Assembly (NCBI GenBank): GCA_964235945.1
Contig: CAXSDV010000002.1
Span: forward strand, 58,534 to 122,533
Source: JASLDZ01 sp964235945
GTDB lineage: Bacteria; Pseudomonadota; Alphaproteobacteria; Caulobacterales; Caulobacteraceae
Reading direction: 5' to 3'
DNA: 64,000 bases
A program made the translations under genes and the position numbers. Position 1 is the stretch's first letter. Every line of letters begins with the position of its first letter. This document shows positions 25,424 through 33,134 of the stretch, in pieces. The notes under the pieces were generated by a model that was given only the letters and a program-made list of their open reading frames with translations, had not been told where the DNA came from and did no database searches.

Positions 25424-26618
25424 CACCCTGTATCCCCCGCACATGGTGGGCGGGGCCGAGCGGTCCGTTTCGCAGTTGGCCGAAGCGCAGGTGCGCATGG
25501 GCCACGCGGTGGCCGCCGCCTGCCTCACCCCCGGCGAGGCCGAAACCTCCGAGCGCAACGGCGTGTCCGTCCACCGGATGCCCCACGGCAACGATTTCTG
25601 GATGGAGGACTGGCCCAAGCACACCCAGGCCGAGCGCGAGCGCGCCAAGTTCAAGCAGCAGTTCAACACGGTCATCGAACGCCGCTTCGGCGAGGTGATC
25701 GACGCTTTCCGCCCGGACGTGGTCAACACCCACTCGCTGGTGGACGTCTCCACCCGCGTCTGGCTGGCGGCGCACCGGCGCGACGTGCCGATCGTCCACA
25801 CGCTGCGCGATTACGACCTTCTCTGCGCCGCCAGCTCCATGTTCCGCGAGAGCGGGCCGTGCGCCGGTCGCCACCTCAAGTGCCGGGCGCTGACCTTCAC
25901 CAAAGGGTTCGACCAGCGCGTGGTCGGGGCGGTGACCGCCGTCGGCCAGGAGGTGATGCGCCGCCATTCCAAGTACGGCTTCTTCCGTCACGTGCCCTCC
26001 GACCTGCGCCGGGTGATCTGGAACAGCGCGGAGGTGGAGGGCGTGGGCCCGGGTTACGTGCGACCCGCGCGGAGCGGGCCGTTCACCTTCGGCTTCCTCG
26101 GCCGGATCAGCCCCGAGAAGGGCGTGGAGGTGCTGCTGGACGCCTGCCGGCGCCTGGCGCCCGGCGATTGGCGGCTGGTGGCGGCCGGCGCCGCCCCCGG
26201 CTCGCGGGCGGATATCGAGGCGCTCGCCGAAGGCCTGCCCGTGGAGTTCCGGGGCTTCATGGCTCCCAAGCCCTTCTTCGAGGAGGTGGACGTCCTGGTG
26301 GTGCCCTCGCTCTGGGCCGAACCGTTGGGGCGGACGGTGATCGAGGCGTATCGTGTGGGCGTGCCGGTGATCGGCTCGGACGGAGGCGGCGTGGCCGAGC
26401 TCGTCGCCGATCCCGACTGGCTGTTCCCCCCCGGCGACGCGGAGGCGCTGGCCCGGCGGATGTCGGCCGTCCTGGCCGGCGGTCGCGCGGGCCTGCCCGA
26501 CCCGGCGCGCTTCGACCGGGTGGTGGAGCCCACGCGCGACAGCGTGGTGGCGGCTCGCTTCCTCGAGGTCTACGCCGCCCTGCTGGATCGCGCCCGCCGG
26601 CCCGCCGCGGCCGCCTGA
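25404..26618 (+). CDS. GT4 family glycosyltransferase (tandem copy 2)
   Basis: A 404-residue paralogue of the preceding protein, with MRILHLSTLYPPHMVGGAER, HTLRDYDLLCAASSMF, FTFGFLGRISPEKGVEVLLDACRRL and VPSLWAEPLGRTVIEAY aligning along the whole length. It has a longer basic segment after residue 65 (KHTQAERERAKFKQQ) absent from copy 1. In the donor-site motif copy 1 has GLTVVE and this copy GRTVIE; a change here could alter donor choice. The ATG lies inside the end of copy 1. About 145 bp with a hairpin and a CAATTG site separate it from the wza gene. Confidence 0.92.
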   Translation: MRILHLSTLYPPHMVGGAERSVSQLAEAQVRMGHAVAAACLTPGEAETSERNGVSVHRMPHGNDFWMEDWPKHTQAERERAKFKQQFNTVIERRFGEVIDAFRPDVVNTHSLVDVSTRVWLAAHRRDVPIVHTLRDYDLLCAASSMFRESGPCAGRHLKCRALTFTKGFDQRVVGAVTAVGQEVMRRHSKYGFFRHVPSDLRRVIWNSAEVEGVGPGYVRPARSGPFTFGFLGRISPEKGVEVLLDACRRLAPGDWRLVAAGAAPGSRADIEALAEGLPVEFRGFMAPKPFFEEVDVLVVPSLWAEPLGRTVIEAYRVGVPVIGSDGGGVAELVADPDWLFPPGDAEALARRMSAVLAGGRAGLPDPARFDRVVEPTRDSVVAARFLEVYAALLDRARRPAAAA

Positions 26619-26667
26619 CCCGGATCGCGCGTCGATGAGAGGCGCGCGCGCCACACTCGCGGACCGA

Positions 26668-26686
26668 CCTCGCCGTATGGGCGAGG
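26668..26686 (+). other. Short hairpin between GT and wza genes
   Basis: CCTCGCC (26668-26674) pairs with GGCGAGG (26680-26686) over a five-base loop; CTTTCTT follows about 12 bases later. It could be an attenuator or weak terminator between the GT genes and the export genes. Confidence 0.3.
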
Positions 26687-26704
26687 ACGCTCGACGGCTT
26701 TCTT

Positions 26705-26710
26705 CAATTG
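26705..26710. promoter_or_regulatory. CAATTG site upstream of wza
   Basis: CAATTG (context TTCAATTGTGG) lies 55 bp before the export-protein start, followed closely by GGAATTC. It is the fourth such site in promoter regions of this locus. Confidence 0.35.
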
Positions 26711-26764
26711 TGGAATTCGCAACCGGCGCGGTGGCGTTCAAGTGCGCCGGGGCGTGAGGGGACA

Positions 26765-27358
26765 ATGCGTCGAAATTTAGGTTTGAGTGCGGGGACATGT
26801 GTCGCGGTCCTCCTCGTTTGTGCGGCGGTTCCGTCCGCAACCGTTGCGGCCACGCCAGCGTCGGTCGCGACGGCGACGGCTGCGCCCGCCGCGCCGGTCG
26901 CAGGTTACCGGCTCGGGCCGGGCGACAAGCTGCGCGTGGCCGTGTACGGGGCCGAGAACCTGGGCGGAGAGGTCGTGGTGCCCGGATCCGGGCGCGTACC
27001 CCTGCCGCTCATCGGCGAGGTGCAGGCCTCCGGCCAGACCGCCGACCAGGTGCGCATCAGCATTGAGAAGGCTCTGGGCGACGGCTTCGTCAAGAACCCC
27101 CACGTGAGCGTGGAGGTGCTCAACTATCGGCCGTTCTACATACTCGGCGAAGTGAACAAGCCCGGCGAGTACCCTTACACCAGCGGACTGACCGTGCTGA
27201 ACGCGGTGGCTCGCGCCGAGGGCTTCACCTATCGGGCGAAGACGCGCGTCTTCAAGCGTCGAAGCACCGGCGATCGCGACGAGCACGCCGAGAAGCTCAC
27301 CGCCGGCTCCCCCGTCCAGCCCGGCGACACCATCCGGATCGAAGAGCGCTCGTTTTGA
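26765..27358 (+). CDS. Polysaccharide export protein (Wza/GumB type, short form)
   Basis: A 197-residue periplasmic/outer-membrane export protein. A signal peptide (cleavage probably after TVAA near residue 29) precedes a poly-export domain with YRLGPGDKLRVAVYGAENL (about 47-65), then SLBB-type repeats around FYILGEVNKPGEYPYTSGLTVLNAV. The protein is shorter than E. coli Wza and lacks its C-terminal membrane helix and a clear lipobox, as in GumB-type members, so another protein probably forms the outer-membrane exit; the barrel gene directly downstream is the obvious partner. ATG 26765 follows GAGGGG. Its stop overlaps the next start as TTGA. Confidence 0.9.
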   Translation: MRRNLGLSAGTCVAVLLVCAAVPSATVAATPASVATATAAPAAPVAGYRLGPGDKLRVAVYGAENLGGEVVVPGSGRVPLPLIGEVQASGQTADQVRISIEKALGDGFVKNPHVSVEVLNYRPFYILGEVNKPGEYPYTSGLTVLNAVARAEGFTYRAKTRVFKRRSTGDRDEHAEKLTAGSPVQPGDTIRIEERSF

Positions 27359-28704
27359 CCGGCCTTGAGCGGAGCCCTCGATCCGGCCGCGCTCCGCGGT
27401 CACGCACGCCGGGCGCCGCGGCGCTGGCGGTCCTCGCCGCGTGGCCGGTCGCGGCGGCGGCGCAGGTCCTGCCGTCGGGCCCTTCGGGGACGGCGGCCCC
27501 GGTCTACCAGCCGTCCTTGTTCGCGCGCGATCACGACACGCCCGTGGCCGAGCGCACCTTCCGCGGCCTGGAGGCGGTGGGCGTGCCCGTGGGGCCGTTC
27601 CGCCTGTTCCCGACGCTGGGCGTGGGCCTGTTCGGCGAGAGCAACGTGTTCGAGGACAACAAGCGCCGCGTGAGCGACGGCGTGCTGCGCTTCAGCCCGG
27701 ACCTGCTGCTCGACTATGACAGCTCCAAGACGACCTTCGACGTCTACGCCCGCGGCACGCTGGACCAGCACTATTCGCGCACCTCGGAGAACGAGAACCA
27801 GGCCACGGTGGGCGTGGACGCTCGGCGCAACCTGCCCGGCTACAGCTACGTGTTCGCCAACGCGTCCTACGGCGTGCTGGCGCTGACGCGCATCTCGCCC
27901 GAGTCGCCGCGCAACGCCGCCTCCCCCGTGCGCTACGAGGAGGGTCAGGCCGACATCGGCGGCGTGTACGAGCAGGACCGGCTGCGCTTGACCGGCCGGG
28001 TGGACGCCCTGGTGCTGAGCTATGACGACGGGCGCGTCATCGGCGGCGGCGTTCTGCCCACCGCCGATCGCGACCGCACGCGCATCACCGGCACGGTGCA
28101 GGCCGCCTACGCGCTGAGCCCGGCGACGGCCCTCTACGTCGGCGGCAGCGGCGACACCTTCAATTACCGGCTGGACCCGCCGCGCGTGGCGGTGAGCCGC
28201 GACTCCCACGGCTACGAGGTGTTCGCAGGCACGACGTTCGAGGTGACGGGCCTGACCCGCGCCGACGTGCGCGTGGGCTATCTCGACCAGGCCTTCGACA
28301 ACCGCGCCCTTGGCGACATCTCCGGCCTGGGTGTGCGCGGACGGCTGGAGTACTTCCCCTCGCGCCTCACCACCGTGACCTTAGAGGCGCGGCGGTCGGT
28401 GGAGGACTCGGGCGTGCCCAACACCAACGGCTATCTCGAGACCGGCGGTTCGGTGGCGGTCGACCACGAATACCGCCGCTACATCATGCTCAACGCACGG
28501 GCCAGCTACTTCGACGACAAATACTCCGGCATCTCGCGCCACGACGGAGTCGTCTTCGCCAGCTTCGGCGCCACCTACCTTTCCAGACATAATTGGAACC
28601 TGCGGGGGGCGTACGAGTACTATCACCAGAATTCAGACGGAACCGACGGCGGCGTGAATTACGACGACCACCGGCTGCTTTCCACGTTGACATTCAAGTA
28701 CTGA
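27355..28704 (+). CDS. Outer-membrane beta-barrel protein of the polysaccharide locus
   Basis: A 449-residue protein with a signal peptide (AALAVLAAWPVAAAAQ, cleavage near residue 36) and a mature part made of alternating short amphipathic strands, ending in a terminal strand with aromatic last residues (LLSTLTFKY), as in outer-membrane barrels. It matches the general pattern of the putative beta-barrel family found between wza-like and wzc-like genes in alphaproteobacterial capsule loci. It may provide the outer-membrane channel or anchor that the short export protein lacks. The start is a TTG overlapping the stop of the export gene; the gene before the autokinase is 14 bp away. Confidence 0.78.
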   Translation: MTGLERSPRSGRAPRSRTPGAAALAVLAAWPVAAAAQVLPSGPSGTAAPVYQPSLFARDHDTPVAERTFRGLEAVGVPVGPFRLFPTLGVGLFGESNVFEDNKRRVSDGVLRFSPDLLLDYDSSKTTFDVYARGTLDQHYSRTSENENQATVGVDARRNLPGYSYVFANASYGVLALTRISPESPRNAASPVRYEEGQADIGGVYEQDRLRLTGRVDALVLSYDDGRVIGGGVLPTADRDRTRITGTVQAAYALSPATALYVGGSGDTFNYRLDPPRVAVSRDSHGYEVFAGTTFEVTGLTRADVRVGYLDQAFDNRALGDISGLGVRGRLEYFPSRLTTVTLEARRSVEDSGVPNTNGYLETGGSVAVDHEYRRYIMLNARASYFDDKYSGISRHDGVVFASFGATYLSRHNWNLRGAYEYYHQNSDGTDGGVNYDDHRLLSTLTFKY

Positions 28705-28718
28705 GGAGTCGTCGGGCC

Positions 28719-30896
28719 ATGGAACTTCCGCTCGCGGTCACCTCCTCCAACACCGGCGCGCTGGTGGCGGCCCCGGAGCCGTCGAACTCCGGCGTGACCG
28801 GCATGGTGCACGCCTATCGCCGCCGGCTGCCGTTGTTCCTGACGGTGCTGGCCGCGTGCATCGCGCTCGCCCTGCTGTTCACGTGGCTGCAGACGCCCCG
28901 CTACACCGCCACGGCGTCGGTGATGATCGCTCCCACCCGGGCCGACATCGGATCGGGGTCCGCCGCCAACGCCCCGCCCGACGTGCAAAGCGACGCCAAC
29001 GTCGACAGCCAGGTCGAAGTGCTGAGGTCGGGCGCCCTGGCCGAGGCCGTGGTCGACAAGCTGAACCTGACGCACGACCCGGCCTTCGCCGCCAGCCTGA
29101 AGCCGCCCGGCCGTTTCGGCCGCCACCGTCCCGCGCCGGCCCCCAGCCGCGCGGCCGCGGTGGCCGCGGTGGAGAAGGGGCTGGCCGTCCGTCGCGTGGC
29201 GCAGACGCTGATTTTGGAGGTCGCCTACGCCTCGCCCGACCGCGTCCTGGCCCGGCGGATCGCCGACGCCTTCGCCGACGCCTACGTCGCCCAGTCGGTG
29301 GAGGTGAAGCTGACGGACAGCCGCGCCGCCAACGCCCTTCTCGGGGCCCAGCTCGGCAACCTGCGCGCCCAGGTGGAGGCGGCCGAGACCGCGGTGGCCG
29401 CCTACAAGGCGCGCTACAACCTCTTGAGCGTGCAGGGCTCGACCATGGCCGAGCAGGAGATCGCCGCCCTGGACCAGCAGGTGGCGGCCAACCGAGCGTC
29501 GGCGGCCGAGGCGGCGGCGCGGCTGCAGACGGCGCGCCAGCAAATGGCCCGCGGCTCCCACGGCGACGACGTGGGCGAGGCGTTGGGATCGCCGGTGATC
29601 CAGGAATTGCGCAAGCAACGCGCCGCCGCCTCCCAGCGGCTGGCGGACCTGCAGGTGCGCTTCGGCCCCCGCTTCCCCGACGTGATCTCCGCCAAGGACC
29701 AGATCGCCGACATCGACACCCAGATCAACGCGGAGATCAAGCGGGTGGTCTCGAACCTGGAAGCGCAGAACCAGGTGGCCGCGCGCCGCGTGGGCTCGCT
29801 CGAGGGCAGCCTGGGCGAGGCCCGGGGCACGCTGGGCAGCGGCAACACCGCCGTGGTCAAGCTCAACGAACTCCAGCGCACGGCGGAGGCGGCGCGCACC
29901 CTCTACGAGGGCGTGCTCAACCGGGTGAAGGAGACGCAGACCCTGGCGGCCACCGCCCGCGCCGACGCCCGCATCACGAGCTATGCGGCCACGCCCGACC
30001 GCCCGAGCTCGCCCAAGCCGGCCATCAACCTCCTGCTCGGGACGCTGCTGGGCGTGGGGCTCGGCATCGGCGCGGTGGTCCTGCGCCAGGAGCTGGATAC
30101 GGGCCTGAGCACCCTGGACGACGTGGAGGGCCGGTTGCGCCTGCCCTACTTCGGCGCCCTGCCGACGCTGGGCTCGTCCGTGCGCGGCAGCCGTTCGCGC
30201 AGCGCCCACGACGTGATGACCCAGAACGCCGGTTCGAGCTTCGCCGAGGCGTTCCGGGGCTTGGCGGCGGCGCTGGCCTACAATTCGGGTCGGCGTTCGC
30301 CCTTCGTGGTCGCGCTCACCTCCGCCCTGCCCAAGGAGGGCAAGACGGTGGCCAGCGTGTGCCTGGCGCGGATGATGGCGATGATGCGCATGAAGGTGGT
30401 GCTGGTCGATTGCGACCTGCGGCGGCCGTCGGTGGCCGACACCCTGCGATTGTCGCCACGGGCGGGCCTCCTGGAGGTTCTGGACGGGCAGGTCACCCTC
30501 GACGAGGCCCTGATCGTCGATCCGGACAGCGACATGTGCGTGCTGCCGCTGAAGGACGTGTTCTCCACCGAGTCGCCGTTCGCGTCGGCCGCCATGGACC
30601 GGTTGCTGTCCGAGCTGCGATCCCGGTTCGACGTGGTGGTGCTGGACACCTCGCCCGTCTTGCCGGTGGTGGAGAGCCGGGTCCTCTGCCAGAAGGCGGA
30701 CGCGGTGGTGCTGCTGGTGCGCTGGCGCAAGACGCCGGAAAAGGCGGCGATGATGGCCGCCCACCTGCTGCAGTCCATGGGCGTGCGGATCGAGGGTGTG
30801 GCGCTGACGCGGGTCGACCTGAAGGTGCAGGGCCGATCGGGCTACGGCGACCCTACGTTCTACCAATCGAAATTCCGCAGCTACTACACGTCCTAG
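28719..30896 (+). CDS. Polysaccharide co-polymerase with tyrosine autokinase domain (Wzc type)
   Basis: A 725-residue inner-membrane protein. Helix 1 (about 41-59) and a second helix (about 437-455, preceded by the Pro-rich PDRPSSPKPAINLLLG) bracket a large periplasmic Wzz domain with a long coiled-coil region. The cytoplasmic bacterial tyrosine kinase domain has Walker A ALPKEGKTVAS with Lys542, Walker A' VVLVDCDLRRP with Asp564, and a Walker B near VVVLDTSPVLP. The C-terminus ends in a Tyr cluster (YGDPTFYQSKFRSYYTS) for autophosphorylation. Cycling of this phosphorylation normally sets chain length and export. ATG 28719 follows TGAGGAG. Confidence 0.95.
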   Translation: MELPLAVTSSNTGALVAAPEPSNSGVTGMVHAYRRRLPLFLTVLAACIALALLFTWLQTPRYTATASVMIAPTRADIGSGSAANAPPDVQSDANVDSQVEVLRSGALAEAVVDKLNLTHDPAFAASLKPPGRFGRHRPAPAPSRAAAVAAVEKGLAVRRVAQTLILEVAYASPDRVLARRIADAFADAYVAQSVEVKLTDSRAANALLGAQLGNLRAQVEAAETAVAAYKARYNLLSVQGSTMAEQEIAALDQQVAANRASAAEAAARLQTARQQMARGSHGDDVGEALGSPVIQELRKQRAAASQRLADLQVRFGPRFPDVISAKDQIADIDTQINAEIKRVVSNLEAQNQVAARRVGSLEGSLGEARGTLGSGNTAVVKLNELQRTAEAARTLYEGVLNRVKETQTLAATARADARITSYAATPDRPSSPKPAINLLLGTLLGVGLGIGAVVLRQELDTGLSTLDDVEGRLRLPYFGALPTLGSSVRGSRSRSAHDVMTQNAGSSFAEAFRGLAAALAYNSGRRSPFVVALTSALPKEGKTVASVCLARMMAMMRMKVVLVDCDLRRPSVADTLRLSPRAGLLEVLDGQVTLDEALIVDPDSDMCVLPLKDVFSTESPFASAAMDRLLSELRSRFDVVVLDTSPVLPVVESRVLCQKADAVVLLVRWRKTPEKAAMMAAHLLQSMGVRIEGVALTRVDLKVQGRSGYGDPTFYQSKFRSYYTS

Positions 30897-30904
30897 CCGG
30901 ACGC

Positions 30905-30936
30905 GAGCCCGCCGCCGATCACACGGCGGCGGGCTC
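30905..30936. terminator. Bidirectional hairpin between autokinase and Crp/Fnr genes
   Basis: A perfect 12-bp stem (30905-30916 with 30925-30936, 8-base loop) between two convergent genes; it covers the last codons and stop of the Crp/Fnr gene. It lacks T-tracts, so strength is uncertain. Confidence 0.6.
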
Positions 30937-31707
30937 GGGCGGGATCAGCGGCGCGTACTCGGTGATCATGCGCAGGCGCTCGGGCTCGAGGATGGTGACG
31001 TAGCCCGCCCGCAGGTCGATCAGCCGTTCGCGCCGCAGTTGCTGGATGATGCGGTTGACGTGCACGAGGCTCAACCCCAGCACGTCGCCCAGGGTCTCCT
31101 GGGTCAGGGGCATGGCGAAGCTGTCGCTGTCGCCCTCTCCCAGCCCCGCCGCCCGCAGGCGCGATTGCACGTCCAGCAGCCAGTGTCCGATCCGCTCCAG
31201 GGCGGTGCGGCGACCCAGGCGCATGACCTGACCGGTCAGCTGCGCTTCCTCCATCCGCTGAGCGAGGTTCAGGCCGTGCCGGAGCCGACGATGTTTCTCG
31301 GGGTTCTGCGCCACGGCCTCGAACAGCGCGCCCACGTCGGCCACCCGCGCATCCGTCAGCGAGACGGTGGTGATCGAGACCAGCGGGTTGGGGTAGGGGC
31401 CGACCAGCTCTCCGGGCAGGATCAGGCTGACGATCTGACGGCGACCGTCCGCCAGCATGTGCTGGCGCGCGATCCAACCCGACACCACCACGTGCTGGCG
31501 CGTCCGCGCGTCGACGGGAAATCGCACGCCGCCCGGCAACTCCCGCGCCCGGGTGGAGCAGGCGCGGATCAGCCCGCGATCCTGCTCATCGAGGGAGACC
31601 AGCCGGCTCAACGTGTTGGCGAGCAGACGCGCGGCGTGCGTCTGAGTCGAACTTCGCGCCGTATCCACGTGAGTTCGTTCTTGCAGCATGGTCAAGCTAT
31701 CTACCAT
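30919..31707 (-). CDS. Crp/Fnr family transcription regulator
   Basis: A 262-residue regulator with an N-terminal cyclic-nucleotide-binding-like beta-roll (about residues 40-150), a long dimer helix, and a C-terminal winged helix-turn-helix, LTQETLGDVLGLSLVHVNRIIQQLRRE (about 195-222). The beta-roll lacks the RxS phosphate-binding signature of cAMP receptors and the Cys pattern of Fnr, so its signal is unknown; it resembles the many Crp-like regulators of Caulobacter-type genomes. Starts are possible at 31746 (GTG), 31707 or 31689; none has a strong ribosome binding site. Its place at the end of the polysaccharide locus makes that locus a plausible target. Confidence 0.85.
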   Translation of the reverse strand: MVDSLTMLQERTHVDTARSSTQTHAARLLANTLSRLVSLDEQDRGLIRACSTRARELPGGVRFPVDARTRQHVVVSGWIARQHMLADGRRQIVSLILPGELVGPYPNPLVSITTVSLTDARVADVGALFEAVAQNPEKHRRLRHGLNLAQRMEEAQLTGQVMRLGRRTALERIGHWLLDVQSRLRAAGLGEGDSDSFAMPLTQETLGDVLGLSLVHVNRIIQQLRRERLIDLRAGYVTILEPERLRMITEYAPLIPPEPAAV

Positions 31708-31888
31708 GTAATGATAACCGCCACCATAAATGTTAAGCCTGAACACCGGTGGGGGCGGTCACTTCGATGCGCTCGCACCCGCCTCGCCATCCAGGCTGCA
31801 GGCGAGCTCCACGGTGGCGGCGCAGTGCGCTCGGCCGTCGTCCGGGCCATGCTCGCCGCACCACCTCAGGTCGATCGCGGCGATCGCG

Positions 31889-32899
31889 TCAGGCCCTGAC
31901 GGAGGCGGCGAGCCCGTTCACGCCGCCGGGGAAGAAGCCGCCGGAAGAGGCGGCGGTCGAGCTCAGGTAGAACACGTCGAGCACCTGGGCCGCGGTGCGG
32001 CTGTACGGTGAATAGCCGTCGCCCTCGTCTGACAAGGTCGAAATGAGGGCGTTCTGCAGCGTCAGGTCGGTCTGGGCCGCGGTCCCGTCCAGGCGCGAGC
32101 GGGCCTTGACGATATTCACCGCCGAAGTGGTCAACGCGGGGTTTACGACCGCGCGCGCGGTCAGGAGGGCGCGGATCGTGTACGCGTGCTGGTCGACGCT
32201 CGCCACCAGGCGCGTGGCCGCGTCGACGACGGCGGGGGTGGAGAGCGAGGGCAGGGCGCCGCGATGGCCGGCGGCGGCGGCCTCCTCGAACATGCCGGCC
32301 GCGAGCAGGAAGGCGTCGTCGCCCGCGTAGGGGTCGAAGGCCGTGCCCGCCGCGACCAGGCCGGCGGCCTGCGCCAGGCGCGAGAAAGCGCCGGTGGGCG
32401 CAGGCGAGAGGTCGATGGCCGGCTGCGCGGCGGCTCCCGCGCCCAGGGCCGAGCGCAGCCAGGACAGGTGGTCGAGCTTGTCGGCCGCGATCTCGGAGGC
32501 CGCCTGGGCCACCATGGGGTCCGTGAAGGTCACCCGGCGCGCGCCGGTCGCCGCGCCGCGCTGGCCGGTCCCGGTCAGCAGGGGGGAGGCCACGCCCACG
32601 CCGCCCACGGCGGTCGCGTAGAACTGCGCGGACAGGTATTCCAGGTTGAGCGACAGGTTGAGCGCGCTCCGCTCGGCGGCGGTGGCCGAAGTCGCGGCCG
32701 TCGCCACGGCGCCGTCCGCAACGCGCGTGGACGCCGAAACCGCCTCGGCCGCCACCGGAGCGCCGCCGCCGCCGCCGCCGCACGCGCCCAGGCTCGCCAC
32801 TCCCGCCGCGCCGGCTGCGAAGGCCAAGGTTCGCCGCAGGAAGCGGCGGCGCTCGAAAGCCGAGCCGCCGAGGTCGGGCGGGGTGAGCTTCGCGGACAT
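31889..32899 (-). CDS. Ferritin-like domain Tat lipoprotein
   Basis: A 336-residue protein with a twin-arginine signal (RRRFLR at residues 17-22) and a lipobox ending at Cys40 (SLGAC), so it is exported folded and probably lipidated. A poly-Gly run follows. The body is mostly helical and resembles the ferritin-like (DUF4439/Ferritin_2) secreted proteins: LNLEYLSAQFYATAV, with a Glu and Tyr on helix 1, and the second-helix region IAADKLDHLSWLRSAL, which holds a His. These could be di-metal ligands, though the full E..ExxH set is not obvious. ATG 32899 follows GGAG and gives the Tat motif. Function unknown. Confidence 0.8.
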   Translation of the reverse strand: MSAKLTPPDLGGSAFERRRFLRRTLAFAAGAAGVASLGACGGGGGGAPVAAEAVSASTRVADGAVATAATSATAAERSALNLSLNLEYLSAQFYATAVGGVGVASPLLTGTGQRGAATGARRVTFTDPMVAQAASEIAADKLDHLSWLRSALGAGAAAQPAIDLSPAPTGAFSRLAQAAGLVAAGTAFDPYAGDDAFLLAAGMFEEAAAAGHRGALPSLSTPAVVDAATRLVASVDQHAYTIRALLTARAVVNPALTTSAVNIVKARSRLDGTAAQTDLTLQNALISTLSDEGDGYSPYSRTAAQVLDVFYLSSTAASSGGFFPGGVNGLAASVRA

Positions 32900-32977
32900 G
32901 GGGGACTCCAGACTACTTGGGCCGGCCGGCGCGAGCCGGCAGTCGCGTGCTCTGCGCACGTGCTTAAAGCTAAAACA

Positions 32978-33018
32978 CGGCGATTACGGCGGCCTTTAGG
33001 ATCGCCGTTACAGCCGCC
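32978..33018. repeat. Interlocked inverted repeats in a divergent promoter region
   Basis: CGGCGAT (32978-32984) pairs with ATCGCCG (33001-33007), and GGCGGC (32988-32993) pairs with GCCGCC (33013-33018), so the two stems interlock. They sit between the divergent ferritin-like and beta-helix genes; either operator half-sites or an RNA pseudoknot is possible. Confidence 0.4.
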
Positions 33019-33134
33019 TTAAGAGGACCGGCCGCTACCTGCCCCTACCGGCCGCCAAAGCGACGCACCTCTCATTTGTTGAGCGGAGCGCGGAACCCGG
33101 CTATCAGCCCCATCCACTCATCCAGGGATCGTAC

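Noticed and set aside
30919..31746. Start of the Crp/Fnr gene at GTG 31746
   Set aside because: The added residues (FRLNIYGGGYHY) do not look like part of the fold and the region is probably promoter; 31707 or 31689 is preferred.
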